Origin: Betaproteobacteria bacterium
GTDB lineage: Bacteria > Pseudomonadota > Gammaproteobacteria > Burkholderiales > Rhodocyclaceae
DNA: 64,000 nucleotides
Direction of reading: 5' to 3'
NCBI GenBank assembly: GCA_016868295.1
Contig: VGHJ01000005.1
Coordinates: forward strand, 1-64,000
Shown here piece by piece: positions 50,659 to 59,885 of the stretch. The notes below the pieces were generated by a model. The model had not been told where the DNA came from and ran no database searches. It was given only the letters and a program-made list of their open reading frames with translations. The first letter of the stretch is position 1, and the number at the start of each line of letters is the position of its first letter. The translations under genes and the position numbers were made by a program.

Positions 50659-51102
50659 TCAGGGCAGTTGCAGTTCCAGGCTGATGCGCTTGGAAGGCTG
50701 GAACTTGTGGCGCGAGAAGAAACTCTCCAGCGCGAAGTCGTTCCAGTTCACCAGCGTGTAGATCTTCTTCACGTTGGCGGCCTTCATGTTCATGAGGAAC
50801 TGGTCCATCAGCTCCGAAGCCACGCCGTGCTTCTGGAAATCGGGGTGCACGCCGAGCGTGTCGATGGTCGCCGTGGCGTCGGGGATGCCGTATTCGCCGA
50901 AATAGATGTCGCCCATCATGAAGCCGACCAGCCTGCCGTCCACCTCGGCCACGACCGAGGCATTGACGTCATTGTCGAGGGCCTGGCCCAGCTTGCGCTG
51001 GTAGTACTCGCGCCGCTCCTGGCCCGTGATGAGCTTGTCGATCGCCACCACGCCGTCGAGATCGTTCTTGCGGATCATCCGCACATTCACCTGCACCGCC
51101 AT
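50659..51102 (-). CDS. GNAT-family N-acetyltransferase
   Basis: VRMIRKNDLDGVVAIDKLITG...IDTLGVHPDFQKHGVASELMDQF. Confidence 0.85.
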   Translation of the reverse strand: MAVQVNVRMIRKNDLDGVVAIDKLITGQERREYYQRKLGQALDNDVNASVVAEVDGRLVGFMMGDIYFGEYGIPDATATIDTLGVHPDFQKHGVASELMDQFLMNMKAANVKKIYTLVNWNDFALESFFSRHKFQPSKRISLELQLP

Positions 51103-51117
51103 CGCATTCTCCTCAGA

Positions 51118-51405
51118 TCAAAATAGCTCTTCGTCGGCGGCTGGCTTGCCGCCCTTGCCCTTGCGGATATACACGTCGCCGAACACCTGACCCATTTCCG
51201 CCCCCGCCGTAAAACAGGTGTTGCAACCGCCGCCGTCGGACTCCTCGCGGTGCTCGACCACATGCACCTCGTAGCCGAGGCCGCGGTAGTTCTCGACGAT
51301 CTCGGTAAGCCGCGGCTCGCCGATGGTCGTCTGCTTGATCCAGCCTTCCGCCAGCAGGTCGGCCTCCCTGCCGCCGCGAATCACCTTCAGCGGTATCCTC
51401 ACCAC
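51118..51405 (-). CDS. Small conserved protein with CNTC motif in benzoyl-CoA reductase operon
   Basis: 95-aa ORF tightly packed between ferredoxin and GNAT genes. Confidence 0.6.
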   Translation of the reverse strand: MVRIPLKVIRGGREADLLAEGWIKQTTIGEPRLTEIVENYRGLGYEVHVVEHREESDGGGCNTCFTAGAEMGQVFGDVYIRKGKGGKPAADEELF

Positions 51406-51414
51406 GTCAGCGCC

Positions 51415-51699
51415 CTACCAGGAATGCTTGATCGCCCCGGGGGTGCATCCCGTCATGCACGGCAGGCTGGAGTAGCCGCCGGCCGGCTTGCAGCCGGTGC
51501 AATCGAAGGCCAGCGAACGGCGGAAGGACTGCTTCACCGCCGCCACCTCGTCGTCGTAATCGTCGGTGATGATCTCGAACATGCCCTTGGGACACGCCGT
51601 CAGGCAGGCACGGCCGGCCGGGCACGAGATGCACTTGTCGGTGTCGATGCTGATGTAGTACTCGCCCGAACCGTCCTTGTAGCCGTAGTTCGCGATCAT
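51415..51699 (-). CDS. bzdM: 2[4Fe-4S] ferredoxin of benzoyl-CoA reductase (BzdM-like)
   Basis: CISCPAGRACLTACPKGMFEI...CTGCKPAGGYSSLPCMTGCTPGAIKHSW. Confidence 0.78.
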   Translation of the reverse strand: MIANYGYKDGSGEYYISIDTDKCISCPAGRACLTACPKGMFEIITDDYDDEVAAVKQSFRRSLAFDCTGCKPAGGYSSLPCMTGCTPGAIKHSW

Positions 51700-51732
51700 G
51701 TCGATTCCCCTTCCGTCGTCGTGAATCCCTCG

Positions 51733-51777
51733 GCTCCGGCCCGCTCAGTGGGAGAGGGGTACTTTGCGGGCCGGAGC
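51733..51777 (-). other. Intercistronic 12-bp stem-loop between bzdQ and bzdM
   Basis: GCTCCGGCCCGC (51733-51744) / GCGGGCCGGAGC (51766-51777), 21-nt loop, no U-tract. Confidence 0.85.
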
Positions 51778-51805
51778 GTCGGGATCGTTCAGGCTGCCCG
51801 TCGGT

Positions 51806-52705
51806 TCAGGCAGCCTTGGCCGGTGCGCCCTGCTTCTGCATCAGCGTGTAGCCGAACAGCGCGGCGCCCAGCGCGCCGGCGATCTGGCTGTCGTACTTGG
51901 TCTGCACCGCCTGGATGCCGAGCAGCTTCTCGATGCGCTTCACCACGCCCGGGTTCTTGGCGATGCCGCCGGTGATGAAGAAATCCTTCTCGACGCCGAT
52001 GCGCTCGAGCAGCGAGACGACACGCTCGGCCATGGCCTGGCAGTAGGCGGCGACCACCTTGTTCTTCGAGTAGCCGGCCTTGAGCAGCCCCAGTGCCTCG
52101 GACTTGGCGAACACCACGCACACCGACGAGACGGCGTTCGGCTCCTCGTCCACGTCGAAGGAGCGCGCGCCCAGCTCGGCGATGGGGATCTGCATCAGGT
52201 CGGAGATCACCTCCATGCCGCGGCCGGTGCCGGCGGCGCACTTGTCGTTCATGAGGAAGTTGGTGACCTTGCCCTTCTCGTCGCAGTGGATGGCCTTGCA
52301 GTCCTGGCCGCCCATGTCGAGGATGGTGCGGATGCCGTTGCCGCCCATGTAGTTGGCGCCGCGCGCGTGGCAGGCGATCTCGGTGATCGCCTTGTGCGCG
52401 AAGGGCACGTTGACGCGGCCGTAGCCGGTGCCGACGACGTAGTGCACGTCCTCCAGCTTCATGCCGGACTTCTCCAGCACGCCGCCGATGGCGTTCTTCG
52501 CCGAGTCCGGGCTGTTGTTGCCCGTGCGCATGCTGTTGAAGCCGTACAGCTCGCCGTCGACGCAGATGACGGCCTGGGAGCTCACCGAACCGACGTCGAT
52601 GCCGGCCGTGATGATCTTGGCGGAACGCCAATCCTTCGACTCGTCGATCCAGCAGTTCTCCTGCCAGCGCCAGTATTCCTTCTTTTCCCCTGCGGTATCA
52701 GCCAT
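51806..52705 (-). CDS. bzdQ: Benzoyl-CoA reductase ATPase subunit (BzdQ-like)
   Basis: ITAGIDVGSVSSQAVICVDGELYGFNSMRTG; CAAGTGRGMEVISDLMQIPI; BadF/BcrA ATPase family; P/Q assignment based on gene order. Confidence 0.8.
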   Translation of the reverse strand: MADTAGEKKEYWRWQENCWIDESKDWRSAKIITAGIDVGSVSSQAVICVDGELYGFNSMRTGNNSPDSAKNAIGGVLEKSGMKLEDVHYVVGTGYGRVNVPFAHKAITEIACHARGANYMGGNGIRTILDMGGQDCKAIHCDEKGKVTNFLMNDKCAAGTGRGMEVISDLMQIPIAELGARSFDVDEEPNAVSSVCVVFAKSEALGLLKAGYSKNKVVAAYCQAMAERVVSLLERIGVEKDFFITGGIAKNPGVVKRIEKLLGIQAVQTKYDSQIAGALGAALFGYTLMQKQGAPAKAA

Positions 52706-52720
52706 TGCGCTCTCCTTGGG

Positions 52721-53527
52721 TTACTTGTTCTCGGCCGCCAGCAGCGCGGCGCCGAGGGCGGAAACGTATTCGGGCATCTCGGGCAGCAGCACCTGGTCGA
52801 CGCCGAGGGCGGTCTTGAGGGACTGCACGAAACCGACGTTGTGCACCATGCCGCCGATGAGGGCCACCTCGCCCTCGATGCCGACGCGGCGCGCCATCGC
52901 CGTGACGCGGCTGGCGACGGCGTCGAGCACCGCCTTGGCGATGTCCTCCTTCGGCGTCGAGGAGTGGATCAGGGACACCACCTCGGACTCGGCGAACACC
53001 GTGCACTGCGCGTTCATCGGGATGGTCTTGTCGGAGCGCAGGCTGGCCTGGCCGAAGTCCTTCAGCGAGAGCTGCAGCGCGCGCGACATCGACTCGGCGA
53101 AGGCCCCGGCGCCGGCGGCGCACTTCTCGTTGCCGGCGAAATCCACCACCTTGCCGTCGCCGTCGGCCTTGATGCCGCGGCCTTCCTCGGCGCCGACGTC
53201 GATCACCGTGCGCGCCGTCGGGCACATGAACACCGCGCCCTTGGCGCCGGCGGAGACCTCGGTGACGTCCGCCGTGGCGAATTTCACCTGCTTGCGCCCC
53301 GCCCCCGTGGCGACGACGCGCGTTACCTTGTCGCGCGCGATGCCGGCGGCCTGCAGGGCTTCGTCGAAGGCCTTCTCGGCGGCTTGGTCGGCGTCGAGGT
53401 CCTCCGGGAACATGATGTGCTTGCCCTTGACGCCCCACTTCAGTTGCGGCGCGCCGTCCACCTTGAGCTCCTCGAGGAACACCACCTTGACGGTGCGGGA
53501 GCCCATGTCGATGCCAGCTGAATACAT
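52721..53527 (-). CDS. bzdP: Benzoyl-CoA reductase ATPase subunit (BzdP-like)
   Basis: MYSAGIDMGSRTVKVVFLEELK; CAAGAGAFAESMSRALQLSL; P/Q assignment based on gene order. Confidence 0.8.
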   Translation of the reverse strand: MYSAGIDMGSRTVKVVFLEELKVDGAPQLKWGVKGKHIMFPEDLDADQAAEKAFDEALQAAGIARDKVTRVVATGAGRKQVKFATADVTEVSAGAKGAVFMCPTARTVIDVGAEEGRGIKADGDGKVVDFAGNEKCAAGAGAFAESMSRALQLSLKDFGQASLRSDKTIPMNAQCTVFAESEVVSLIHSSTPKEDIAKAVLDAVASRVTAMARRVGIEGEVALIGGMVHNVGFVQSLKTALGVDQVLLPEMPEYVSALGAALLAAENK

Positions 53528-53549
53528 GCTTTCTGTCCTCCTAATAATC

Positions 53550-54857
53550 TCAGGCGTGCGCGAATTCGCGCTTCAGGTCCAGGGTTTCCATGAACGAATC
53601 GACGCGGTTCTGCGTGCGCACCAGGTCGAATTCGCGCTCGTCGCCCATGTTGCCCTCGAAGGTCATCACCGGGATGCCGGCGGCGGCCAGGCCGAGGCGG
53701 TTCTCCATGATGCCGAGCGAGAGGCCCTCGCAGCCGCGGTTCAGGTGCAGCATGACGCCATCCACCCCCCACTCCTTGACGATGGTCTTCATCATCTCGG
53801 TCTTCAGGCGCGGGTCGTAGAAGTGCTGCCACTGCGGCTTCGACAGGTTCCAGTCGCAATAGAGGCGCATGGCCTCCTCGCGCGTGTGCATCTCGATGCC
53901 CTTCTCCCAGGGCAGGGTGCGCGGGCCCCAGCTGCCGTCGGGCTTGGTTTCCCAGATGCCTTCGAGGCCGAAGGTGTAGAGCGAGCCGATGGAGACGGCG
54001 CCGTACTCCTCGAGGTAGCGGAACACCTTGAGGAAGCCCCAGGGCGGCTGCGTGTCGCTCATGACGCGGCAGCGCTCGGAAGGCACCGCGGCGATGCCGC
54101 GCTTGACGCGGTCCTTCACCTCGTCGAGGCACTCCTCGTAGAAGTCGGCGCACCACTTCGAGGACTTCGACAGCGTCGCCAGCACGTAGAGCGAGTACAT
54201 GGTCTTCTCGTCGAGCGGCGCCGGCTTGGCCTTGTTCTCGCAGCAGATGGCGGCCCACAGCGAGGTGGAGCGCATCTCGTTCTTCACCGCCTCGATGAAC
54301 AGCTCGTCGTTGAACTTGCGCCCGGTGGTCTTTTCCAGCCACTCGACGGCCTCCAGGCCCTGGTTGGTGACGTAGTCGAGGCCTTCCTTGGAGAGCGTGT
54401 TGTAGGCGCCGACCGAGACGTCGATGAAGAAGGTCGGCGTGTTGTGCTCCAGCGTGGAAGCCGCCTGGTACCACTTGGCGTGCGAGCAGCAGATCTGCGT
54501 CTGGAAGTTGAAGTCGGGCTTGGGGAACTCGCCGCCGAACGGGTACTTGTTCAGGATGATCGAGCCCCAGTAGGTGCGCATGTAGGCGCACAGGTCGCGG
54601 GCGAAGCCGTAGGACTCGGCCGCGTCCTGGCATTCCTTGTTGAACTTCTTGTCGATGGCGATGGCGGCGCCGTAGGGCTCGCCGGTGAGCGAATAGACGT
54701 CATTGCCGAGGCCGGCGGGGATCGCGTCGAGCGCCCAGGCCGAGCCGGACCAGCGGATGCCGCCCTTCTCCTTGGCCTTGGCGAAATTGATGTAGTACTG
54801 CTCGCGCAGCTCCTTGGCCTTCTTCCAGCACTTCAGCGGTTCGGTCGGGTAGGTCAT
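53550..54857 (-). CDS. bzdO: Benzoyl-CoA reductase, active-site subunit BzdO/BcrB-like
   Basis: 435-aa HgdB/BcrB-type subunit; [51 protein letters not shown]. Confidence 0.85.
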   Translation of the reverse strand: MTYPTEPLKCWKKAKELREQYYINFAKAKEKGGIRWSGSAWALDAIPAGLGNDVYSLTGEPYGAAIAIDKKFNKECQDAAESYGFARDLCAYMRTYWGSIILNKYPFGGEFPKPDFNFQTQICCSHAKWYQAASTLEHNTPTFFIDVSVGAYNTLSKEGLDYVTNQGLEAVEWLEKTTGRKFNDELFIEAVKNEMRSTSLWAAICCENKAKPAPLDEKTMYSLYVLATLSKSSKWCADFYEECLDEVKDRVKRGIAAVPSERCRVMSDTQPPWGFLKVFRYLEEYGAVSIGSLYTFGLEGIWETKPDGSWGPRTLPWEKGIEMHTREEAMRLYCDWNLSKPQWQHFYDPRLKTEMMKTIVKEWGVDGVMLHLNRGCEGLSLGIMENRLGLAAAGIPVMTFEGNMGDEREFDLVRTQNRVDSFMETLDLKREFAHA

Positions 54858-54869
54858 GTCTTTTGACTC

Positions 54870-56009
54870 CTAGAACAGTTCTTCTTCGCGCAGCGTCTCG
54901 AGGAAGGCCTCGACGCGGATGCGGAAGGGTCCGAGCGGGTTGGTGATGTCGAACTCGAGGAACAGCGTCGGCACGCCGTTGGCCTCCAGGTGGCGCTTCA
55001 GGTCCGGGTAATCGCCCTCGTGCGGATCGCAGAACTTCTGCTGCAGGAAGATGGCGGCGCGCGCGTTGTAGTCCTTGGCCAGCTTGAGCACGTGGTCGAA
55101 GCGGGTGTGCGCCGGGTAGTCCTTGGTCGGGCAGGCCGGCCGCTCGCAGTAGCGGTCGGCGATGGTGGCGATTGGGTCGTCCTGCACGCGCGCTTCGTTC
55201 CAGAAGTAGCGGGTGCCCGAGCACTGGTCGTCGATGACGATGGTCGAGCCGACGGATTCGACCATGGCCATGAAGGCGATGTCGTCGTTCTCCGAGCCGA
55301 TGGTCATGAAGCGGATGCCCTCCTCGCGATCCTGCGGGCGCTTGGGCAGCTCGGCGAGCACGCGCTTCAGCTCCTTGTTGTGCTCCTCCTTGTCCACGAA
55401 CTGGGCGGTGAGCGAGGCATAGAGCGCCTCGACGCCGGTGACGCGCGGGTTGGTCGCCTTGCGGTACTCGAACAGCTCGCGCAGCAGGCGGCGGTTCTCG
55501 TTGACGATCTCGACGCCGCGCTTGAGGTCGGCGTCGGAGAGCTTCTTGCCGATGACGCCTTCCATGAACTCGCGGAACTTCTTGATCTCCGAATAGTGCT
55601 GGACGCGGGCGAAGCGCGACTGCACCTCGTTGGGCATCGGCAGGTAGTAGTCCCACTTCACGGTCGGCACGTGCATGCGCCAGGAGTTGAAGGCCTGGCG
55701 GTACTGGATGCAGGACTGGGTCAGCGTCACGCCCTCGCAGTAGTCGAAGCGGCCGAGCAGCCCCTGCGCCAGCGAATCCCGGCAGAACGGGCAGAACATG
55801 CCGAAGATGTGCGGCTCGGTCACGTTCTGCGGCTCGTGGGCGCCCAGCACGCGCACCGGCAGCATGCCGGCGGCGATGAGGATTTCCTCGGGCGTGTAGG
55901 TGCACATGGTCGCCACGACCTGGCCGCCCGTGCGCGCCTTCCAGGCACGGGCATAGTCGTGGCGCTTTTCGTACCACTCCTTGAACTGGTCAAACAATCC
56001 GCTCATCAT
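54870..56009 (-). CDS. bzdN: Benzoyl-CoA reductase subunit BzdN/BcrC-like
   Basis: MCTYTPEEILIAAGMLPVRVLGAHEPQNVTEPHIFGMFCPFCRDSLAQGL; HgdB/BcrC family. Confidence 0.85.
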   Translation of the reverse strand: MMSGLFDQFKEWYEKRHDYARAWKARTGGQVVATMCTYTPEEILIAAGMLPVRVLGAHEPQNVTEPHIFGMFCPFCRDSLAQGLLGRFDYCEGVTLTQSCIQYRQAFNSWRMHVPTVKWDYYLPMPNEVQSRFARVQHYSEIKKFREFMEGVIGKKLSDADLKRGVEIVNENRRLLRELFEYRKATNPRVTGVEALYASLTAQFVDKEEHNKELKRVLAELPKRPQDREEGIRFMTIGSENDDIAFMAMVESVGSTIVIDDQCSGTRYFWNEARVQDDPIATIADRYCERPACPTKDYPAHTRFDHVLKLAKDYNARAAIFLQQKFCDPHEGDYPDLKRHLEANGVPTLFLEFDITNPLGPFRIRVEAFLETLREEELF

Positions 56010-56117
56010 CGATCCCCTGGTTTATGGCGACGGGCACATGCCCAAGCGCCGTTATCCACAAACATGCATTATCATGCTTTTATATTTACTACGATGCACG
56101 ATATAGCATTTGCAGCG

Positions 56118-56159
56118 ATTCTAGAAACCATTTTGATCCCGAGGTTTGACCTGCATCAA
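56118..56159 (-). promoter_or_regulatory. Predicted FNR/AcpR-class-II promoter for bzdN operon
   Basis: Minus strand TTGATgcagGTCAA (56159-56146), 22 nt, TAGAAT -10 (56123-56118); predicted +1 near 56111. Confidence 0.65.
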
Positions 56160-56420
56160 GAAAACAGCATTCTGAATGCCAAAACCAAGCTCGAACCTAC
56201 TGACTAAATAAGTATTTCCGAATACTCCGCGTTGTCAATCGAACCTCTACCCCTGCCGTATCCTGTGAAGCAAACACACCCTGCCAGACTCTGCCTGGCA
56301 AGACGGGCGGTTATCGCCAAGCAATCCCCTCTAACGCATTTTTATCTTTATATTCTGTATGTTGTTAATGCATGACCGGATCAGGTCCCTGGTTGCAGAA
56401 ATGGTTTTTTGCGTCTCGTC

Positions 56421-56463
56421 TTGACGCAGATCAAATATCCACTCAAGCCACCTCTCATAGAAT
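56421..56463 (+). promoter_or_regulatory. Predicted FNR/AcpR-class-II promoter for bzdV operon
   Basis: TTGACgcagATCAA (56421-56434), 23 nt, TAGAAT -10 (56458-56463); predicted +1 near 56470. Confidence 0.65.
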
Positions 56464-56547
56464 CCGGGCAATGCATTCTAATACCTTGCTATTTATCGTT
56501 ATGTGTTATTTTGCATGTTCGATAGCAGGGTTTCAGGAGACGCCGGC

Positions 56548-59082
56548 ATGAGCACAAGCGCACAAACCGTGAAGTGGTGGAAGCCCGCGGCCGCTCCGCT
56601 GGCCGAGACAGCGAAGACGGTGACGATTTCACTGGACGGCAAGAAGGTCGAGGCGCCCGTCGGCGCCTCGTTGCTGTCCGCCGCCACCGCGGCGGGAGTG
56701 TACATCCCCTCCCTCTGCGCGCACCCCGATCTTCCGCCCTCCTGCCAGCGCGGTGCCGGCGACAGCGGCTGCAATCTCTGCGTCGTCGAGATCGAAGGCA
56801 CCAGCGGCATGCGCACTTCGTGCGCCGTCGCCGTGGAAGAGGGCATGGCGGTGCGCACCACGTCGCCCGCGATTCAGAAGCTGCGCCAGGAGCGCATCGC
56901 GAAAATCCTCGGCAATCATCCGCACAACTGCCTCACCTGCCCGCAGCGCGAGGGCTGCAGCCGCACCACCTGCTCCTTCGGCAATCCGGTCGAGCAGCGC
57001 TGCTGCTCGATCTTCCACACCTGCGAACTGCGCAAGGTCTCGGACTACATCGGCATCCCGGCGACGACGCCGAACTACAAGCCCATCCAGCTTCCCGTCA
57101 TCAAGGACGAGCCCTTCTACGACCGCGACTACAACCTGTGCATCGATTGCCGCCGCTGCCTGGTGGCCTGCAACGAGGTGCGCGGCGTCGGCTGCCTCGA
57201 GGTGAAGGAGACCGAAGGCCGCAAATGGGTCGGCACCATCGCGCCGACGCTGATCGAGTCCGGCTGCAAGTTCTGCTCGGCCTGCGTCACCGTCTGCCCG
57301 ACCGGCGCACTGACCGACCGCACGCTCGACCCGGCCCGGCGCGAGGCGAGCATGGTGCCCTGCCAGGCCGCCTGCCCCGCCGGCATCGACGTGCCGCGCT
57401 ACGTCCAGCTCGCCGCCGAGGGCAAGTACGGCGAGGCGATCGCCGTGGTGCGCGAGAAGCTGCCCTTCCCCGGCATCGTCGGCCGTGCCTGCTTCGCCAT
57501 GTGCGAGTCGGCCTGCCGGCGCAACAAGCTCGACGATCCACTCTCCATCCGATCCTTGAAGCGCATCGCCGCCGACAACGACACCGGACTCTGGCGCCAA
57601 TATTCGAAGCAGCTGCCGTCCACCGGCAAGAAGGCGGCCGTCATCGGGGCGGGACCCGCCGGCCTCACCGTCGCCTACTACCTGGCCAAGAAGGGCCACG
57701 GCGTCACCCTCTTCGACGCCCAGCCCGCCGCCGGCGGCATGGCGCGCTACGGCATCCCCTCCTACCGCGTGCCGCTCGACGTCATCGACAACGAGGTCGC
57801 GGAAGTCAGCAAGCTCGGCGTCGAATTCCGCTACAACACGCGCGTCGAGAACGCCGACGAGCTGTTCAGTCAGGGCTACGAGGCGGTTTTCATCGGCATC
57901 GGCTGCCAGGGCGGCGACAGGCTCGGCGTGCCCGGCGACGACCTGCCCGGCGTGGTCGACAGTCCGACCTACCTCAAGGCGGCGACCATGGGGCTGGTCA
58001 ACACGCCGGACGGCATCCAGACCGGGACGAAGGTCGCCGTCATCGGCGGCGGCAACGTCGCCACGGACAACGCCCGCTCCTCGCGGCGCTTCGGTGCCGA
58101 GGTCGACATGGTCTACCGCCGCACCAAAGAGGAAATGCCGGCGCGCGAGGAAGAGTTCGACGGCTGCGTCGAGGAAAGCGTCAACATCCGCTACCTGCTC
58201 GCGCCGAAGAAGATCGAGACCGGCCACAAAGGCCACCGCCTCGCCATCACCTACGCCCGCATGGCGCTGGGCGAACCGGACGCCTCCGGCCGGCGCCGCC
58301 CGGTCGACACCGGCGAGGAGCTCACCGAGGGCGTCGATCTCGTCATCGCGGCGGTCGGCCAGCATCCGAAAACCTTCGACGGCTTTGGCGTCCAGGTCGA
58401 CAAGAAGGGCCGCATCACGGTACGCGCGGATTCGATGCTCACCAGCCGGCCCGGCGTGTATGCCGGCGGCGACTGCGTGCTCGGCCCCTCTACCTTGATC
58501 GAGTCCATCGCCCAGGGCCGCATCGCTGCCGCCGCCATGGATAGTCAGCTCGGCGGAGACGGCGACATCGAGGAAAAACTGCTGCAGGACGGCTGGGAGA
58601 CGAATCCGCGCATCGGCCGCGAGGAAGGATTCAACAGGACGCGCAAATACCACCCGATCATGCTGGCGGCGGATCTGCGTAACAACTGGGACGAAGTGGA
58701 AAAGGGCTTCGACGACGCCACGGCGCGCGCCGAGGCCGCCCGCTGCCTGAAGTGCAACCTGGCGGCCAGGATCGAGGACATGGTGCTGCCGCCGGAATCC
58801 TGGCTCGAGCTGAACGAAGCCAATGTCGCCGGCGTCACCACCGAGTCCGGCGTCTACCAGCTGCTCGACGCCGACAAGAAGGTGCTGGCCATCAAGGGCG
58901 TGGAGAACCTGCGCGAGGGCCTGCAGGGCATGATCGGCAAGTCCGACGAGGCGAAGTACTTCGTCTTCGAGGAGGCGCCCTTCTTCAGCCAGCGCGAGAA
59001 CCAGCTGGTGCAGGCCTACATGGAGCAATACGGATCGATGCCCAAGGGCGTCGGCGCCGACGAGCTCGACGATCTGTTCTGA
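56548..59082 (+). CDS. bzdV: BzdV-like Fe-S/FAD NAD(P)H:ferredoxin oxidoreductase (2Fe-2S and 4Fe-4S N-terminus fused to GltD-like domain)
   Basis: ATG 56548 preceded by AGGAGA; CAHPDLPPSCQRGAGDSGCNLC, CIDCRRCLVAC, CKFCSACVTVCPTG; AAVIGAGPAGLTVAYYLAKKGHGVTLFDA; VAVIGGGNVATDNARSS. Confidence 0.78.
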   Translation: MSTSAQTVKWWKPAAAPLAETAKTVTISLDGKKVEAPVGASLLSAATAAGVYIPSLCAHPDLPPSCQRGAGDSGCNLCVVEIEGTSGMRTSCAVAVEEGMAVRTTSPAIQKLRQERIAKILGNHPHNCLTCPQREGCSRTTCSFGNPVEQRCCSIFHTCELRKVSDYIGIPATTPNYKPIQLPVIKDEPFYDRDYNLCIDCRRCLVACNEVRGVGCLEVKETEGRKWVGTIAPTLIESGCKFCSACVTVCPTGALTDRTLDPARREASMVPCQAACPAGIDVPRYVQLAAEGKYGEAIAVVREKLPFPGIVGRACFAMCESACRRNKLDDPLSIRSLKRIAADNDTGLWRQYSKQLPSTGKKAAVIGAGPAGLTVAYYLAKKGHGVTLFDAQPAAGGMARYGIPSYRVPLDVIDNEVAEVSKLGVEFRYNTRVENADELFSQGYEAVFIGIGCQGGDRLGVPGDDLPGVVDSPTYLKAATMGLVNTPDGIQTGTKVAVIGGGNVATDNARSSRRFGAEVDMVYRRTKEEMPAREEEFDGCVEESVNIRYLLAPKKIETGHKGHRLAITYARMALGEPDASGRRRPVDTGEELTEGVDLVIAAVGQHPKTFDGFGVQVDKKGRITVRADSMLTSRPGVYAGGDCVLGPSTLIESIAQGRIAAAAMDSQLGGDGDIEEKLLQDGWETNPRIGREEGFNRTRKYHPIMLAADLRNNWDEVEKGFDDATARAEAARCLKCNLAARIEDMVLPPESWLELNEANVAGVTTESGVYQLLDADKKVLAIKGVENLREGLQGMIGKSDEAKYFVFEEAPFFSQRENQLVQAYMEQYGSMPKGVGADELDDLF

Positions 59083-59095
59083 AACAGGGGATCAA

Positions 59096-59869
59096 ATGGA
59101 ACAATTCAAATTCCTGAACTACACGGTCGCCGACGCGCTGGCGACCATCACCATCAACCGGCCGCCGCACAACGTCCTCGACATCGCGCTGATGGAAGAA
59201 CTCAACCGCGCGCTGGACATCGCCGCGCGCGAGGAATCGGCCAAGATGCTGATGATCACCGCGGCTGGCGAAAAAGTGTTCTCCGCCGGCGTCGACGTCA
59301 TGGATCACACGCCGGACAAGGTCGTGCAGATGATCGACGTCTTCCACGGCATCTTGAAGCGGCTGATGGTGTTCCCGCTGCCGACGGTGGCGGCGCTGAA
59401 CGGCTCGGCCATGGGCGGCGGCTGCGAGCTGGCCCTCGCCTGCGACATGGCGGTCGCCACCGAGGACACCCGCATCGGCCAGCCGGAGATCAAGCTCGGC
59501 GTCTTTCCGCCCATCGCCGCCATCCTCATGCCGCGCATCATGCCGCTGCCGAAGGTAATGGAGCTGCTGCTCGGCGGCGGACTGATCAGCGCCCGGGAAG
59601 CGCTCCAGCTCGGCCTGCTCAACCGCGTCTTCCCGCGCGCCAGCTTCGCCCAGGACACGCGCGCCTTTCTCGATCCGTTCCTCGGCCTCTCGCGCGTGGC
59701 GCTGATGTACACCAAAAAGGCGGTGCGCGAGGCGGCCGGCAAGCCGTTCTTCGAGGCGCTGTTCACCGTCGAGCAGATCTATCTGAAGGACCTGATGGCC
59801 ACCGCCGACGCCGTCGAAGGACTGAACTCCTTCATGGAGAAACGCAAGCCGGTGTGGCAGAACAAGTAA
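59096..59869 (+). CDS. bzdW: Cyclohexa-1,5-diene-1-carbonyl-CoA hydratase (BzdW/Dch-like, crotonase family)
   Basis: ITINRPPHNVLDIALMEELNRAL; LNGSAMGGGCELALACDMAVA; position in cluster. Confidence 0.8.
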   Translation: MEQFKFLNYTVADALATITINRPPHNVLDIALMEELNRALDIAAREESAKMLMITAAGEKVFSAGVDVMDHTPDKVVQMIDVFHGILKRLMVFPLPTVAALNGSAMGGGCELALACDMAVATEDTRIGQPEIKLGVFPPIAAILMPRIMPLPKVMELLLGGGLISAREALQLGLLNRVFPRASFAQDTRAFLDPFLGLSRVALMYTKKAVREAAGKPFFEALFTVEQIYLKDLMATADAVEGLNSFMEKRKPVWQNK

Positions 59870-59885
59870 AACCACTGGAGGAACA

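Noticed and set aside
52461-54866. 801-aa plus-strand ORF antisense to bzdP/bzdO
   Set aside because: Antisense of clearly coding bzd genes; composition typical of spurious ORFs in GC-rich DNA
56629-59028. 799-aa minus-strand ORF
   Set aside because: Antisense of bzdV, no recognisable domain
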